A DNA stretch of 47,920 bases from an uncultured Pelagibacteraceae bacterium. Its GTDB lineage: Bacteria > Pseudomonadota > Alphaproteobacteria > Pelagibacterales > Pelagibacteraceae. Positions 9,990-19,195 of this stretch are shown here, piece by piece. The notes under the pieces are model-generated. The model was not told the origin of the DNA. It worked only from the letters and a program-made list of their open reading frames with translations, and ran no database searches. Where the stretch lies: positions 1 through 47,920 of the forward strand of contig CACHCM010000004.1 in the NCBI GenBank assembly GCA_902578325.1. The letters are read 5' to 3'. Within the stretch, counting starts at the first letter, position 1. Each line of letters opens with the position of its first letter. Both the position numbers and the translations under genes were made by a program.

Positions 9990-10340
9990 ATGACAAAGCT
10001 CACAACTCATGTTTTAGATGTGTATTCTGGTAAACCTGGCAAAGGTATCCTAGTTGAGTTGTTTTATATTAATAATTCAGAACGAAAAAAACTAACGTCA
10101 ACAAAACTCAATGACGATGGTAGAGCCAATTCACCATTAGCTGAGGGAGATATTTTTGTTAAGGGTAAATATGAATTAGTTTTTCATATTGGTGATTATT
10201 TTAAAAATACATCTGCAGCTAGTGATGTTCCATTCCTGGATGATGTTATTATCAGATTTGGTATTTCAGATCCCTCACAGCATTATCATGTTCCTTTACT
10301 TGTTTCACCTTGGAGTTATTCTACTTATAGAGGTAGTTAA
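9990..10340 (+). CDS. uraH: 5-hydroxyisourate hydrolase (transthyretin-like)
   Basis: LTTHVLDVYSGKPGKGI N-terminal motif and C-terminal HYHVPLLVSPWSYSTYRGS (YRGS signature). Confidence 0.96.
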   Translation: MTKLTTHVLDVYSGKPGKGILVELFYINNSERKKLTSTKLNDDGRANSPLAEGDIFVKGKYELVFHIGDYFKNTSAASDVPFLDDVIIRFGISDPSQHYHVPLLVSPWSYSTYRGS

Positions 10341-11777
10341 GTGATATCGAGCTCTGTTAAATTTTTATTAAATGATAACCTTATAGTAATCAATAATCCT
10401 GATCCAAATCAAACCATACTTAATTATATTAGAACCGAATTAAAAAAGACTGGAACCAAAGAAGGATGTTCAGAGGGTGGTTGTGGCGCGTGTACAATTG
10501 TTTTAGGTGAATTAGTCGATAATAAGATTATATATAAAGCAATTAATTCCTGTATTTCATTTGTTCCATCATTAAATGGTAAACAACTTCTAATTGTAGA
10601 AGATTTGGTTTCCAAAGATGGCAAACTTCACCCTGTACAAGATGCGATGGTAAAATTTCATGGTTCCCAATGCGGTTTCTGTACACCAGGATTTGTTATG
10701 GCTTTATTTTCAATGTTTAAAAATAACAAAAATCTTAATAATGAATTAATAACAGACTCTATATCAGGTAATTTATGTCGTTGCACTGGATATAGACCTA
10801 TAATAGATGCTGCAAAAAGTTTAGACAAGAAAAACAGGAATGATCAATTTAGTAAAAATAATAATAAAGTTATTCAATTATTAAAAAAAATTAAACCAAA
10901 AAATATTTATATAAAAAAAGATGATAAAATATATTTTTCACCAAAGAATATTAAGGATTTAAAAAATATAATTAAAAAATACTCTAATTTTAGTTTTCTT
11001 GCAGGTGGAACAGACTTATCTTTAAAAGTTACAAAAGAAAGAAAAGAAATTCCTTTTATAATTGATTTAAAAGAAATAAAAGAATTAGACTTTATAAAAG
11101 TAAATAAAAATTACCTTGAAGTTGGCTCCTCTACACCTTTAATAAAATTTGAAAAAGAAATTAAAAAACATTATCCAGATTTTTATTTAGTTCTTAAAAG
11201 ATACGGTTCTGTTCAAATTCGAAATGTAGGAACTATAGGTGGTAACATTGCAACAGCATCTCCGATAGGTGATACATTACCAATTTTGTTATCTTTAAAC
11301 GCAGAAATTTTAATCGAAAGCTTCAATCAAAGAAAAGTTATTCCTATAAATAATTTTTTCCTTGATTATAGAAAAACTAAATTAAAAAAGAATGAATTTA
11401 TTCACTCAATAAAAATACCATTATTTAAGAAAAATATTTTTAAAGCATTTAAAATATCAAAAAGATTTGATGATGATATTTCATCTGTTTGTGGATCTTT
11501 TAATTTTGAAATTGATAAAAATAAAATTAAAGAGGTTTTTATTGCTTTTGGAGGAATGGCGGCTGTACCAAAAAGAGCTAAAGCCTGTGAGAAAATTCTT
11601 AAGAATAAACCTCTTAATTTAAGTACTTTTAATCAAGCCAAAAATTATCTTGATAAAGACCTAAGTCCTATAGGGGATATGAGAGCAAGTAAAGAATATA
11701 GACTAGAGATAGCAAAAAATTTATTGATGAAATGTTTCGTAGAAATAGATTCTAATAAGCTAACAAGAGTTAATTAA
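10341..11777 (+). CDS. xdhA: Xanthine dehydrogenase small subunit ([2Fe-2S] + FAD domains)
   Basis: KEGCSEGGCGACTIVLG and CGFCTPGFVM...GNLCRCTGYRPI iron-sulphur motifs; FAD domain LAGGTDLSL, VGTIGGNIATASPIGD. Confidence 0.95.
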   Translation: MISSSVKFLLNDNLIVINNPDPNQTILNYIRTELKKTGTKEGCSEGGCGACTIVLGELVDNKIIYKAINSCISFVPSLNGKQLLIVEDLVSKDGKLHPVQDAMVKFHGSQCGFCTPGFVMALFSMFKNNKNLNNELITDSISGNLCRCTGYRPIIDAAKSLDKKNRNDQFSKNNNKVIQLLKKIKPKNIYIKKDDKIYFSPKNIKDLKNIIKKYSNFSFLAGGTDLSLKVTKERKEIPFIIDLKEIKELDFIKVNKNYLEVGSSTPLIKFEKEIKKHYPDFYLVLKRYGSVQIRNVGTIGGNIATASPIGDTLPILLSLNAEILIESFNQRKVIPINNFFLDYRKTKLKKNEFIHSIKIPLFKKNIFKAFKISKRFDDDISSVCGSFNFEIDKNKIKEVFIAFGGMAAVPKRAKACEKILKNKPLNLSTFNQAKNYLDKDLSPIGDMRASKEYRLEIAKNLLMKCFVEIDSNKLTRVN

Positions 11778-14093
11778 ATGAGCAAAGAGAACTATATTAA
11801 TGATGTAAGACCACATGATAGTGCTTATAAGCATGTAAGTGGATACGCTGAATACACTGACGACATTAATGAACCAAAAAATACAATTTATGGTGCTATT
11901 GGTTTAAGTAAAAAAGCTCATGCAATAATTCAAAAAATAGACTTAAGCGATGTAAAAAAAAGTGAAGGGGTGATCTCAGTAGTAACTCAAAGTGATATCT
12001 CAGGAAGGAACGATGTAGGCCCTGTTTTTGATGGTGATCCAATATTTCCAGATAAAAAAGTTGAGTTTTTTGGTCAACCATTGTTTGCTGTAGCTGCCAC
12101 AACTACTGAACTTGCAAGAAAAGCAGTATTAAAGGCAAAAATCACTTATAAAGATTTAAAACCAGTTATCACAATAAAAGATGCTTTAAATAAAAAACAG
12201 TTTTTATTTAAGTCTAGAAAAATTAAAAAAGGAAACCCTTCTAAGAGAATTAAAAATTCAAAATATAATTTGAGAGGAAACTTTACAACTGGAAGTCAAG
12301 AACACTTTTATTTAGAGGGTCAGGCAGCGTTTGTTATACCTAAAGAGGATGATAATTTTTTAGTTTACAGTTCAACACAACATCCTTCTGAGACACAACA
12401 ATTAATTGCAAAAATGTTTAATCAGAAAAGTAATTCTATAAATGTTGAAGTAAGAAGAATTGGAGGTGGATTTGGAGGGAAAGAGACAAATTTTATGACT
12501 GCATGTATTTGTGCGTTGTTGGCAAAAAAAACAGGTCAGCCTGTGAAATTAAGACTAGATAGAGATGATGATATAATTTTGACTGGTAAAAGGCATGAAT
12601 TTTTATCTGAATACGAGGTTGGATTTAATCATGAAGGAATTATTGAAGGATTAAAAATTAACTTATCATCAAATTGTGGAATGTCGCCTGATTTATCAGC
12701 AGCAATAAATGAAAGAGCTCTTCTTCATATAGACAATGCGTATTACATATCAGATATCGAGGTAACAAATAATTTATGCAAGACAAATATTCCAACTTCA
12801 ACTGCATTTAGAGGCTTTGGTGGAAATCAAGGAATGATGGCTATAGAAAATGTTATTGATAATATTTCAAGGTATTTAAAAATAGATCCTATTCAAGTTC
12901 GAAAGAAAAATTTTTATCAAAAAGATAAAAAAAATATAACTCACTATGGAATGACTATTGAAGACAATGTGATTAATGAAATATTTAAAAATTTAGAAAA
13001 TAAATCTAATTATAAGAAAAGATATTCAGAGATAAAAAAATTCAATGAAAAAAATAAATTTAAAAAGAAGGGTATAGCTATTACACCAGTAAAATTTGGG
13101 ATTTCATTTACAACAATTCATTTAAATCAAGCTGGTGCTTTAGTGCATATTTATACAGATGGAAGTGTGTACTTGAACCATGGTGGTATAGAAATGGGTC
13201 AAGGGACTCATACAAAAATAGCTCAACTAGTGGCCAATTCTTTGGGATTACCATATAATTTAGTACATATTTCATCAACAAATACAGCTAAGGTTCCAAA
13301 TACTTCAGCTAGCGCTGCATCTTCAACCACAGACCTTAATGGTGCTGCAGCATTAAATGCAGTAGCAAAAATTAAATTAAATTTAGAAAAATTTATTAAA
13401 AAAAAATATAAGATCTACAATCAAGAAGCAATTTATAAAGATCAATATATAATATTTGGAAACAGACAATTTGAATTTAAAAGTATTATTAAAGAAGCAT
13501 ATTTAAATAGAGTTTCTCTCTCATCCTCAGGTTTTTATTCAACACCAAAAATAAACTTTGATAAAAAAAAATTCAAAGGAAGACCATTTTATTATTTTTG
13601 TTATGGTGCAGCTGTTTCAGAAGTAACTATAGATACATTGACTGGTGAAAATGTCTTAGAAAGAGTTGATATTTTGCATGATGCAGGAAAACCAATAAAT
13701 CCAGCACTTGAATTAGGTCAGATCGAAGGGGGTTTTGTTCAAGGACAAGGTTGGTTAACAATTGAAGAACTTAATTGGAAATCAAATGGTCAGATTACAA
13801 CTTTCTCTCCATCAACTTATAAAATACCTGCTGTAAGTGATATTCCAAAAAAATTTAACGTAGAAATTTTTAAAGAGGGAATAAACAAAGAAAAAGTTGT
13901 TAATAAAGCAAAGACAACCGGTGAACCTCCTTTAATGTTAGCTATGAGCGTTTTTTATGCAATTAAAGATGCAGTTGCTTCAGTTGGAAATTATCAGTTT
14001 GCACCAGAACTTGATGCGCCAGCAACACCTGAAAGAATTTTAATGAGTATTAACAAAATTAAAAATAAAATAAAAAAAAAAAATGGAATATAA
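11778..14093 (+). CDS. xdhB: Xanthine dehydrogenase molybdopterin-binding large subunit
   Basis: RIGGGFGGKE, RFDRDDD-like LRLDRDDDI, TAFRGFGGNQG, GGIEMGQGTHTKIAQ, TTGEPPLMLA. Confidence 0.95.
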   Translation: MSKENYINDVRPHDSAYKHVSGYAEYTDDINEPKNTIYGAIGLSKKAHAIIQKIDLSDVKKSEGVISVVTQSDISGRNDVGPVFDGDPIFPDKKVEFFGQPLFAVAATTTELARKAVLKAKITYKDLKPVITIKDALNKKQFLFKSRKIKKGNPSKRIKNSKYNLRGNFTTGSQEHFYLEGQAAFVIPKEDDNFLVYSSTQHPSETQQLIAKMFNQKSNSINVEVRRIGGGFGGKETNFMTACICALLAKKTGQPVKLRLDRDDDIILTGKRHEFLSEYEVGFNHEGIIEGLKINLSSNCGMSPDLSAAINERALLHIDNAYYISDIEVTNNLCKTNIPTSTAFRGFGGNQGMMAIENVIDNISRYLKIDPIQVRKKNFYQKDKKNITHYGMTIEDNVINEIFKNLENKSNYKKRYSEIKKFNEKNKFKKKGIAITPVKFGISFTTIHLNQAGALVHIYTDGSVYLNHGGIEMGQGTHTKIAQLVANSLGLPYNLVHISSTNTAKVPNTSASAASSTTDLNGAAALNAVAKIKLNLEKFIKKKYKIYNQEAIYKDQYIIFGNRQFEFKSIIKEAYLNRVSLSSSGFYSTPKINFDKKKFKGRPFYYFCYGAAVSEVTIDTLTGENVLERVDILHDAGKPINPALELGQIEGGFVQGQGWLTIEELNWKSNGQITTFSPSTYKIPAVSDIPKKFNVEIFKEGINKEKVVNKAKTTGEPPLMLAMSVFYAIKDAVASVGNYQFAPELDAPATPERILMSINKIKNKIKKKNGI

Positions 14094-14553
14094 AAAAAAA
14101 TTTATGGCAAAAGCCATTGAACTTTCAATAAAAAGTGCGAATACTATAGGTGGTCCCTTCGGAAGTGTTATAGTTAAGGATCAAAAGATTATTGCAGAGG
14201 GCTCTAACAAAGTTACTTTCACAAATGATCCAACTGCTCATGGAGAAATAGTAGCAATTCGAGAAGCCTGTAAAAATTTAAATACTTTTGATCTCTCTGG
14301 ATGTGAGATTTATACATCTTGTGAACCTTGCCCTATGTGTCTTTCAGCAATTTATTGGTCAAGATTAGATAAAATATATTATGCAAATACAAGAGACGAT
14401 GCAAAAAATATAGATTTTGATGACTCTTTTATTTATACAGAAATTCCAAAAAAAATTGATGATAGAAAAATTAAAATGGTACAAATGCTTAGAGAAGAAG
14501 CTTTAAAAGCTTTTGAAATTTGGGATAAAAAAGTAGATAAAATAAAATACTGA
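14083..14553 (+). CDS. guaD: Guanine deaminase (CDA fold)
   Basis: GGPFGSVIVKDQKIIAEGSN, NDPTAHGEIVAIREAC, SCEPCPMCLSAIYW, FDDSFIY; strongly resembles Bacillus-type GuaD. 11-nt overlap with xdhB. Confidence 0.88.
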   Translation: MEYKKKFMAKAIELSIKSANTIGGPFGSVIVKDQKIIAEGSNKVTFTNDPTAHGEIVAIREACKNLNTFDLSGCEIYTSCEPCPMCLSAIYWSRLDKIYYANTRDDAKNIDFDDSFIYTEIPKKIDDRKIKMVQMLREEALKAFEIWDKKVDKIKY

Positions 14554-15461
14554 TGGAATTCTTACCTTACACAATTAAATGGTTAGAGGTTATTCTTAGA
14601 TGGGGCCATGTAGTCTTTGCAATATTATGGGTAGGTAACAGTTTTTTATTTAATTACTTAGACAATAATTTAAATAAAAATATAACAAGCAATGATGTAG
14701 ATGGAGAGGGATATCTGATGCATTCTGGTTTTTTTTATAAACTTTCAAGGTTAAAAACCTCGCCACCACAGGATTATTTAAATAGATTAGTAATTTTCAA
14801 ATGGCAAAGTTACCTAACTTTTGTAACAGGAATGTTGCTCTTAGTTGTAATTTATTATTATAACGCTGGTATATTAATGGTCGATAAACGTGTCCTGTTG
14901 ATGCCTCCTAGTTACGCTATTATTATCTCGCTTTTATCATTGATTGCAGCTTGGTTTATTTATGATCTTTTATGTAAATCAAAATTGATTGAAAATAATG
15001 TACTATTTATATTTACAGCAATTATTTTATTAGCAGCTGTTTCCTTTGGACTTACAAAATTATTTGGACCAAAATTTGCAATTTTAAGTGTTGGACTAAT
15101 TATAGGAACCAATATGTTTGGTAATGTTTTTACAGTAATTATACCCAATCAAATGAACATCATCAGCAGTAGTGAAAGAGGTGAAAAATTTGATATGAGT
15201 CTATCTCTTGCAGCTAAACAGAGATCAATTCATAATAATTATTCCACTTTTTTAGTATTATTTATAATGCTTTCTGGACACTCAAGTTTCTTAGTTTATC
15301 ATCAATATAACTGGTTAATATTATGCGCATTAGCAGTTATTACTGGATTAGCACGACATTATTTTAATCTAAGAGGAAGAAACATTCACAGGTTGTATAT
15401 ACTAATATCTTCAATAATTGCTCTTATCGTTCTTGCAGTTTTAGTTTTATTATTTAAATAA
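14553..15461 (+). CDS. puuD: PuuD-type urate hydroxylase membrane domain (lacks C-terminal cytochrome c)
   Basis: RWGHVVFAILWVGNSFLFNYLD, GEGYLMHSGFFYKLSRLK, FKWQSYLTFVTGM, IIPNQ, AAKQRSIHNNYSTFLVLFIMLSGH; 302 aa with no CxxCH motif. Confidence 0.87.
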   Translation: MEFLPYTIKWLEVILRWGHVVFAILWVGNSFLFNYLDNNLNKNITSNDVDGEGYLMHSGFFYKLSRLKTSPPQDYLNRLVIFKWQSYLTFVTGMLLLVVIYYYNAGILMVDKRVLLMPPSYAIIISLLSLIAAWFIYDLLCKSKLIENNVLFIFTAIILLAAVSFGLTKLFGPKFAILSVGLIIGTNMFGNVFTVIIPNQMNIISSSERGEKFDMSLSLAAKQRSIHNNYSTFLVLFIMLSGHSSFLVYHQYNWLILCALAVITGLARHYFNLRGRNIHRLYILISSIIALIVLAVLVLLFK

Positions 15462-15478
15462 ATAGATATTAAAAGATT

Positions 15479-16003
15479 ATGACTGAAAAAATGATCGTCA
15501 GTTGGGATGAGTACAACAAGACTGTTGAGAAGTTAGCAATTCAAATTGATGAAAGTGGATATAAACCAACAATACTCATTGGCATCATGCGGGGAGCAGC
15601 ACCAATGATAGATGTATTAAGCAGAATATTTAAATTAAAATGTGCATATCTTGCAGTTGAGTCTTATAGTGGTAAAGGAGTGGAAGATGAGCAAGGTGAT
15701 ATTGTTTTTTCAAGGGAAATGAGTTCTATAGCACCTAATATGGGTGGTAAAATACTTTTATGTGATGATTTATCTGATACAGGAATAACTTTCAATAAAA
15801 GTATAGATTGGTTAAAAAAATATGAACCGATAAAAGATAAAATAGAAGATATTAAAACTGCTACATTGTTTAAAAAAAAGAAATCAACATTTGAGCCAGA
15901 TTTTTGTGCGAAAAAACTTGCTGGTAATCCTTGGATTGTGCAGCCCTTCGAAATTTATGAGGAATTAAGAATTGAAGAAATTAAAAAAAAACATCAAATA
16001 TAA
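15479..16003 (+). CDS. Purine (xanthine/hypoxanthine-like) phosphoribosyltransferase
   Basis: PRTase fold; PRPP loop KILLCDDLSDTGITF; GIMRGAAPMIDVLSR. Confidence 0.83.
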   Translation: MTEKMIVSWDEYNKTVEKLAIQIDESGYKPTILIGIMRGAAPMIDVLSRIFKLKCAYLAVESYSGKGVEDEQGDIVFSREMSSIAPNMGGKILLCDDLSDTGITFNKSIDWLKKYEPIKDKIEDIKTATLFKKKKSTFEPDFCAKKLAGNPWIVQPFEIYEELRIEEIKKKHQI

Positions 16004-16032
16004 AAAAGGCCAGTTAAAAAACTGGCCTTTTA
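16003..16032. terminator. Bidirectional intrinsic terminator between convergent genes
   Basis: AAAAGGCCAGTT-AAAA-AACTGGCCTTTT perfect stem with A/T tracts on both sides, between the PRTase and BMP genes. Confidence 0.88.
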
Positions 16033-16053
16033 AATTTTTATAAGTTTAAAAGC

Positions 16054-17124
16054 TTACTTAGGTATATCTCCTTCAACACCTTTAACATAAGTCATCATAC
16101 CTGCTAGCATACCATCATCTGCAGTTTTCCCTTCTGCAACCATTAAATTTCCTTTTTGGTCATAAATTGGTCCAGTGAAAGAATGAACTTTACCAGACGC
16201 TAAATCTGCTTGAAGTTTTTTAACTTTTGCTTGTAGGTCACTAGGCATTTGAGAATCTAAACCAGAGATTACTACCATGCCATCTCCTATACCGTGCCAA
16301 GTATCTTTTTGATTCCATGTACCATTTGCAACAGCTTTAACTCTATCGACATAATATGGTCCCCAGTTATTCTCAACTGAAGTTAACACAGCCTTTGGTG
16401 CAAACTTATCCATATCACTCGCTTGTCCAAAAGCATATACTCCTGCTTTTTCAGCCATTTGAACAATAGCTGTACTATCTGTATGTTGAGCAATTACATC
16501 AGCACCTTGATCAATTAAAGCTTTTGCTGCTTCTGCTTCTTTGCCTGGATCGTACCAAGTGAAAGCCCAAACAATTTTAGTTTTGATATTTGGGTTAACT
16601 TTTTGAGCTGCTAAAGTAAATGAGTTAATACCTCTGATAACTTCAGGTATTGGAAAAGATGCAACATAACCAATTACATTAGATTTAGTCATAGTTCCAG
16701 CAATTGTTCCTAAAATAGTTCTACCTTCATAGAACCTAGCTGCGTAAGTAGCAACATTTGGATGCTCTCTTTTATATCCAGTAGCATGTTCAAATTTTAC
16801 ATTAGGAAACTCTTTTGCGACTTTGTTAGTAGGATTCATGTATCCAAAGCTAGTTGTAAAGATTATGTCATGACCAGAATTAGCTAATTGTCTAAGAACC
16901 CTTTCAGCATCAGCACTTTCTGGAACACCTTCCACGTATGTTGTTTTAAATCCGGCAGCTTCAACAGCTTTTCTACCTACATCATGCTGATAAGTCCATC
17001 CATGATCCCCAGTCGGACCAATATAAACAAATGCTGCTTTTACATCTTTTGCAACTGCAGCTACAGTTAATGTAAATAATAAAACTAAAGAAGAGACGAA
17101 AGAACGAATTAAAAATTTATGCAT
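16054..17124 (-). CDS. BMP family ABC transporter substrate-binding protein (nucleoside/purine-type)
   Basis: Signal peptide; AFVYIGPTGDHGWTYQHDVGR; GADVIAQHTDSTAIVQMAEKAGVYAFGQASDM; adjoins matching permease and ATPase genes. Confidence 0.9.
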   Translation of the reverse strand: MHKFLIRSFVSSLVLLFTLTVAAVAKDVKAAFVYIGPTGDHGWTYQHDVGRKAVEAAGFKTTYVEGVPESADAERVLRQLANSGHDIIFTTSFGYMNPTNKVAKEFPNVKFEHATGYKREHPNVATYAARFYEGRTILGTIAGTMTKSNVIGYVASFPIPEVIRGINSFTLAAQKVNPNIKTKIVWAFTWYDPGKEAEAAKALIDQGADVIAQHTDSTAIVQMAEKAGVYAFGQASDMDKFAPKAVLTSVENNWGPYYVDRVKAVANGTWNQKDTWHGIGDGMVVISGLDSQMPSDLQAKVKKLQADLASGKVHSFTGPIYDQKGNLMVAEGKTADDGMLAGMMTYVKGVEGDIPK

Positions 17125-17201
17125 AAATTTATTTCCCCTTTTGATTTTTTTATTAATTAAATTTAAATTAAATTATCTAAAAAAAAATGATTATTTTAAG
17201 A

Positions 17202-18134
17202 TTAATTGTCTTTATGAAAAGATTTCCCCAAGGAACTAGGAGTACTTAGTCTTATTTTTCTACTATCGCGAGAAATTACAACTAAAACTATTATTGTTAC
17301 TATATAAGGCAGGGCTGTTAAAAATTGAACAGGAATTCTTACTCCGATTGCTTGCATATGAAATTGAATAATGGTCAATCCGCCAAAAATCATCGCACCA
17401 ATTAAAATTTTAATAGGGTTCCACGTTGAGAAAACCACTAGAGCGAGTGCAATCCAGCCCCTACCACCCGTCATATTTTCAATCCACTGTGGAGTATAAA
17501 TCATTGACAAATAAGCACCTGCAAGTCCACACATTGCGCCTCCATAAAGTATACAAGCGTAACGAACTAACCTTACATTTATTCCTTGATTTGAGGCAGA
17601 CTCAGGCGAGTCTCCCACAGCCCTAACAATCAATCCTATTTTAGTTTGTTTTAAAAAGTAGCTAGTTATGAAGGGTAGGGCAAAAGCAAAATAAAAAACT
17701 ATTGAATGACCAAATAATATTGGACTTAAAAGTGGTATGGTATCTTTTAAACTTTCAAACAGAACAGGAAATTCTTTTCCAGGAATACCCACAAAGTTTT
17801 TTCCAATCATTGCAGAAATTCCTATTCCAAAAATAGTGAGAGCTAAACCAGTAGCGACATGATTTGTAATTAATGTTTGGGTAAGAAATGCAAAAATTGT
17901 TGAAATTAAAACTCCAGCTAACATTGCACCAAAAACTGCTATAATTAAACTTCCAGTAACCGTCATTAGTGCGAAGCCTGAAATAGCTCCTATGATCATC
18001 ATTCCTTCAACACCAAGGTTTAGAACCCCAGATCTTTCAGTAATTAATTCACCACAAGACGCCAAAATCAAAGGAACTGCAGAAGCCATTATAGATGCAA
18101 TTATTAGTCCAACAAAATTTATATCTACTATCAT
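17202..18134 (-). CDS. ABC transporter permease, BMP/nucleoside-type
   Basis: LILASCGELITERSGVLNLGVEGMMIIGAISGF, typical of the second permease in BMP-type importers. Confidence 0.9.
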   Translation of the reverse strand: MIVDINFVGLIIASIMASAVPLILASCGELITERSGVLNLGVEGMMIIGAISGFALMTVTGSLIIAVFGAMLAGVLISTIFAFLTQTLITNHVATGLALTIFGIGISAMIGKNFVGIPGKEFPVLFESLKDTIPLLSPILFGHSIVFYFAFALPFITSYFLKQTKIGLIVRAVGDSPESASNQGINVRLVRYACILYGGAMCGLAGAYLSMIYTPQWIENMTGGRGWIALALVVFSTWNPIKILIGAMIFGGLTIIQFHMQAIGVRIPVQFLTALPYIVTIIVLVVISRDSRKIRLSTPSSLGKSFHKDN

Positions 18135-19195
18135 TTTTTTGTACCTATAAATTTAAATTTGAAAAAGAGTAAATAGTCAGAAGCAAGAAGAAAAAATAAA
18201 ATCATTCCTTGAAAAACCTGACCTGTATATTTTGGTATTTGCATAAAGATTTGTGCCGTTTCAGCACCCAGATAAGTTATTGCAACAACTAGAGATGCAA
18301 AAATTATTCCCACAGGATGTAAGCGACCTAAAAATGCAACAATAATCGCAGTAAATCCATAATCTGGAGATACTTCTCTATGAAGCTGTCCAATGGGTCC
18401 AGTTATTTCTCCTACACCTGCTAGACCTGCACAACCTCCACTTATTAAAAAAACTAGGATAATCATTTTTTTACCTTTGTAGCCAGCATATTTTGCTGTC
18501 TTTAAACTAAAACCTGAAACTTTCATTTGGAAACCCAAATATGTTTTATAAAAAACAAACCAACTAATAATCACTGCAGCTAATGCTAAAAATATTCCTG
18601 CGTGAATTCTTAGTCCTTCAAATAATAAAGGAAGTCTTGCAGAGTCACTGAACTGTCTAGTTTCAGGAAAATTAAATCCTTCTGGATTACTCCAAGGACC
18701 GACAACAAGATAATCTAAAATTAATTTTGAAACATATACCAACATGAGACTTACTAATATCTCATTAGTATTGAAGTAAGTTTTTAATATTGCAGGTATT
18801 GATGCATATATCATACCACCAATTGCGCCAGCTAATATTACTATTGGTAGAATATAGAAACCTTCTTGATCATAAAATAATAATGCAACTCCGCCTGAAA
18901 CTATAGCCCCAAAAGTTAATTGACCTTCTGCTCCAATATTCCAATTGTTACTTTTAAAACAAAAAGATAAACCAATTGCTATTAAACAAAGAGGTGTGGC
19001 TTTTAATAATAATTCACTAAAACCATATTTATCTGCAATTGGAACTATGAAAAAAAATTTTAGGGCTTCAAATGGTTTAAAACCTAAAATATAAAATATT
19101 ATACCTCCCGCTATTAATGTGAGAAAAATAGCTAGGACAGGTGTAAAGAAAAATATAGCTTTTGAAGGTTGATCTCTTTTTACAATTTTAATCAA
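18131..19195 (-). CDS. ABC transporter permease, BMP/nucleoside-type
   Basis: GLSFCFKSNNWNIGAEGQLTFGAI, LKTYFNTNEILVSLMLVYV; overlaps neighbours by 4 nt. Confidence 0.9.
   Translation of the reverse strand: MIKIVKRDQPSKAIFFFTPVLAIFLTLIAGGIIFYILGFKPFEALKFFFIVPIADKYGFSELLLKATPLCLIAIGLSFCFKSNNWNIGAEGQLTFGAIVSGGVALLFYDQEGFYILPIVILAGAIGGMIYASIPAILKTYFNTNEILVSLMLVYVSKLILDYLVVGPWSNPEGFNFPETRQFSDSARLPLLFEGLRIHAGIFLALAAVIISWFVFYKTYLGFQMKVSGFSLKTAKYAGYKGKKMIILVFLISGGCAGLAGVGEITGPIGQLHREVSPDYGFTAIIVAFLGRLHPVGIIFASLVVAITYLGAETAQIFMQIPKYTGQVFQGMILFFLLASDYLLFFKFKFIGTKK

Noticed and set aside
9942-10010. Extended N-terminus of uraD (MSCELCHKIIVSFNFKLKLFLSY)
   Set aside because: It overlaps uraH and precedes a normal OHCU decarboxylase start at 9941.
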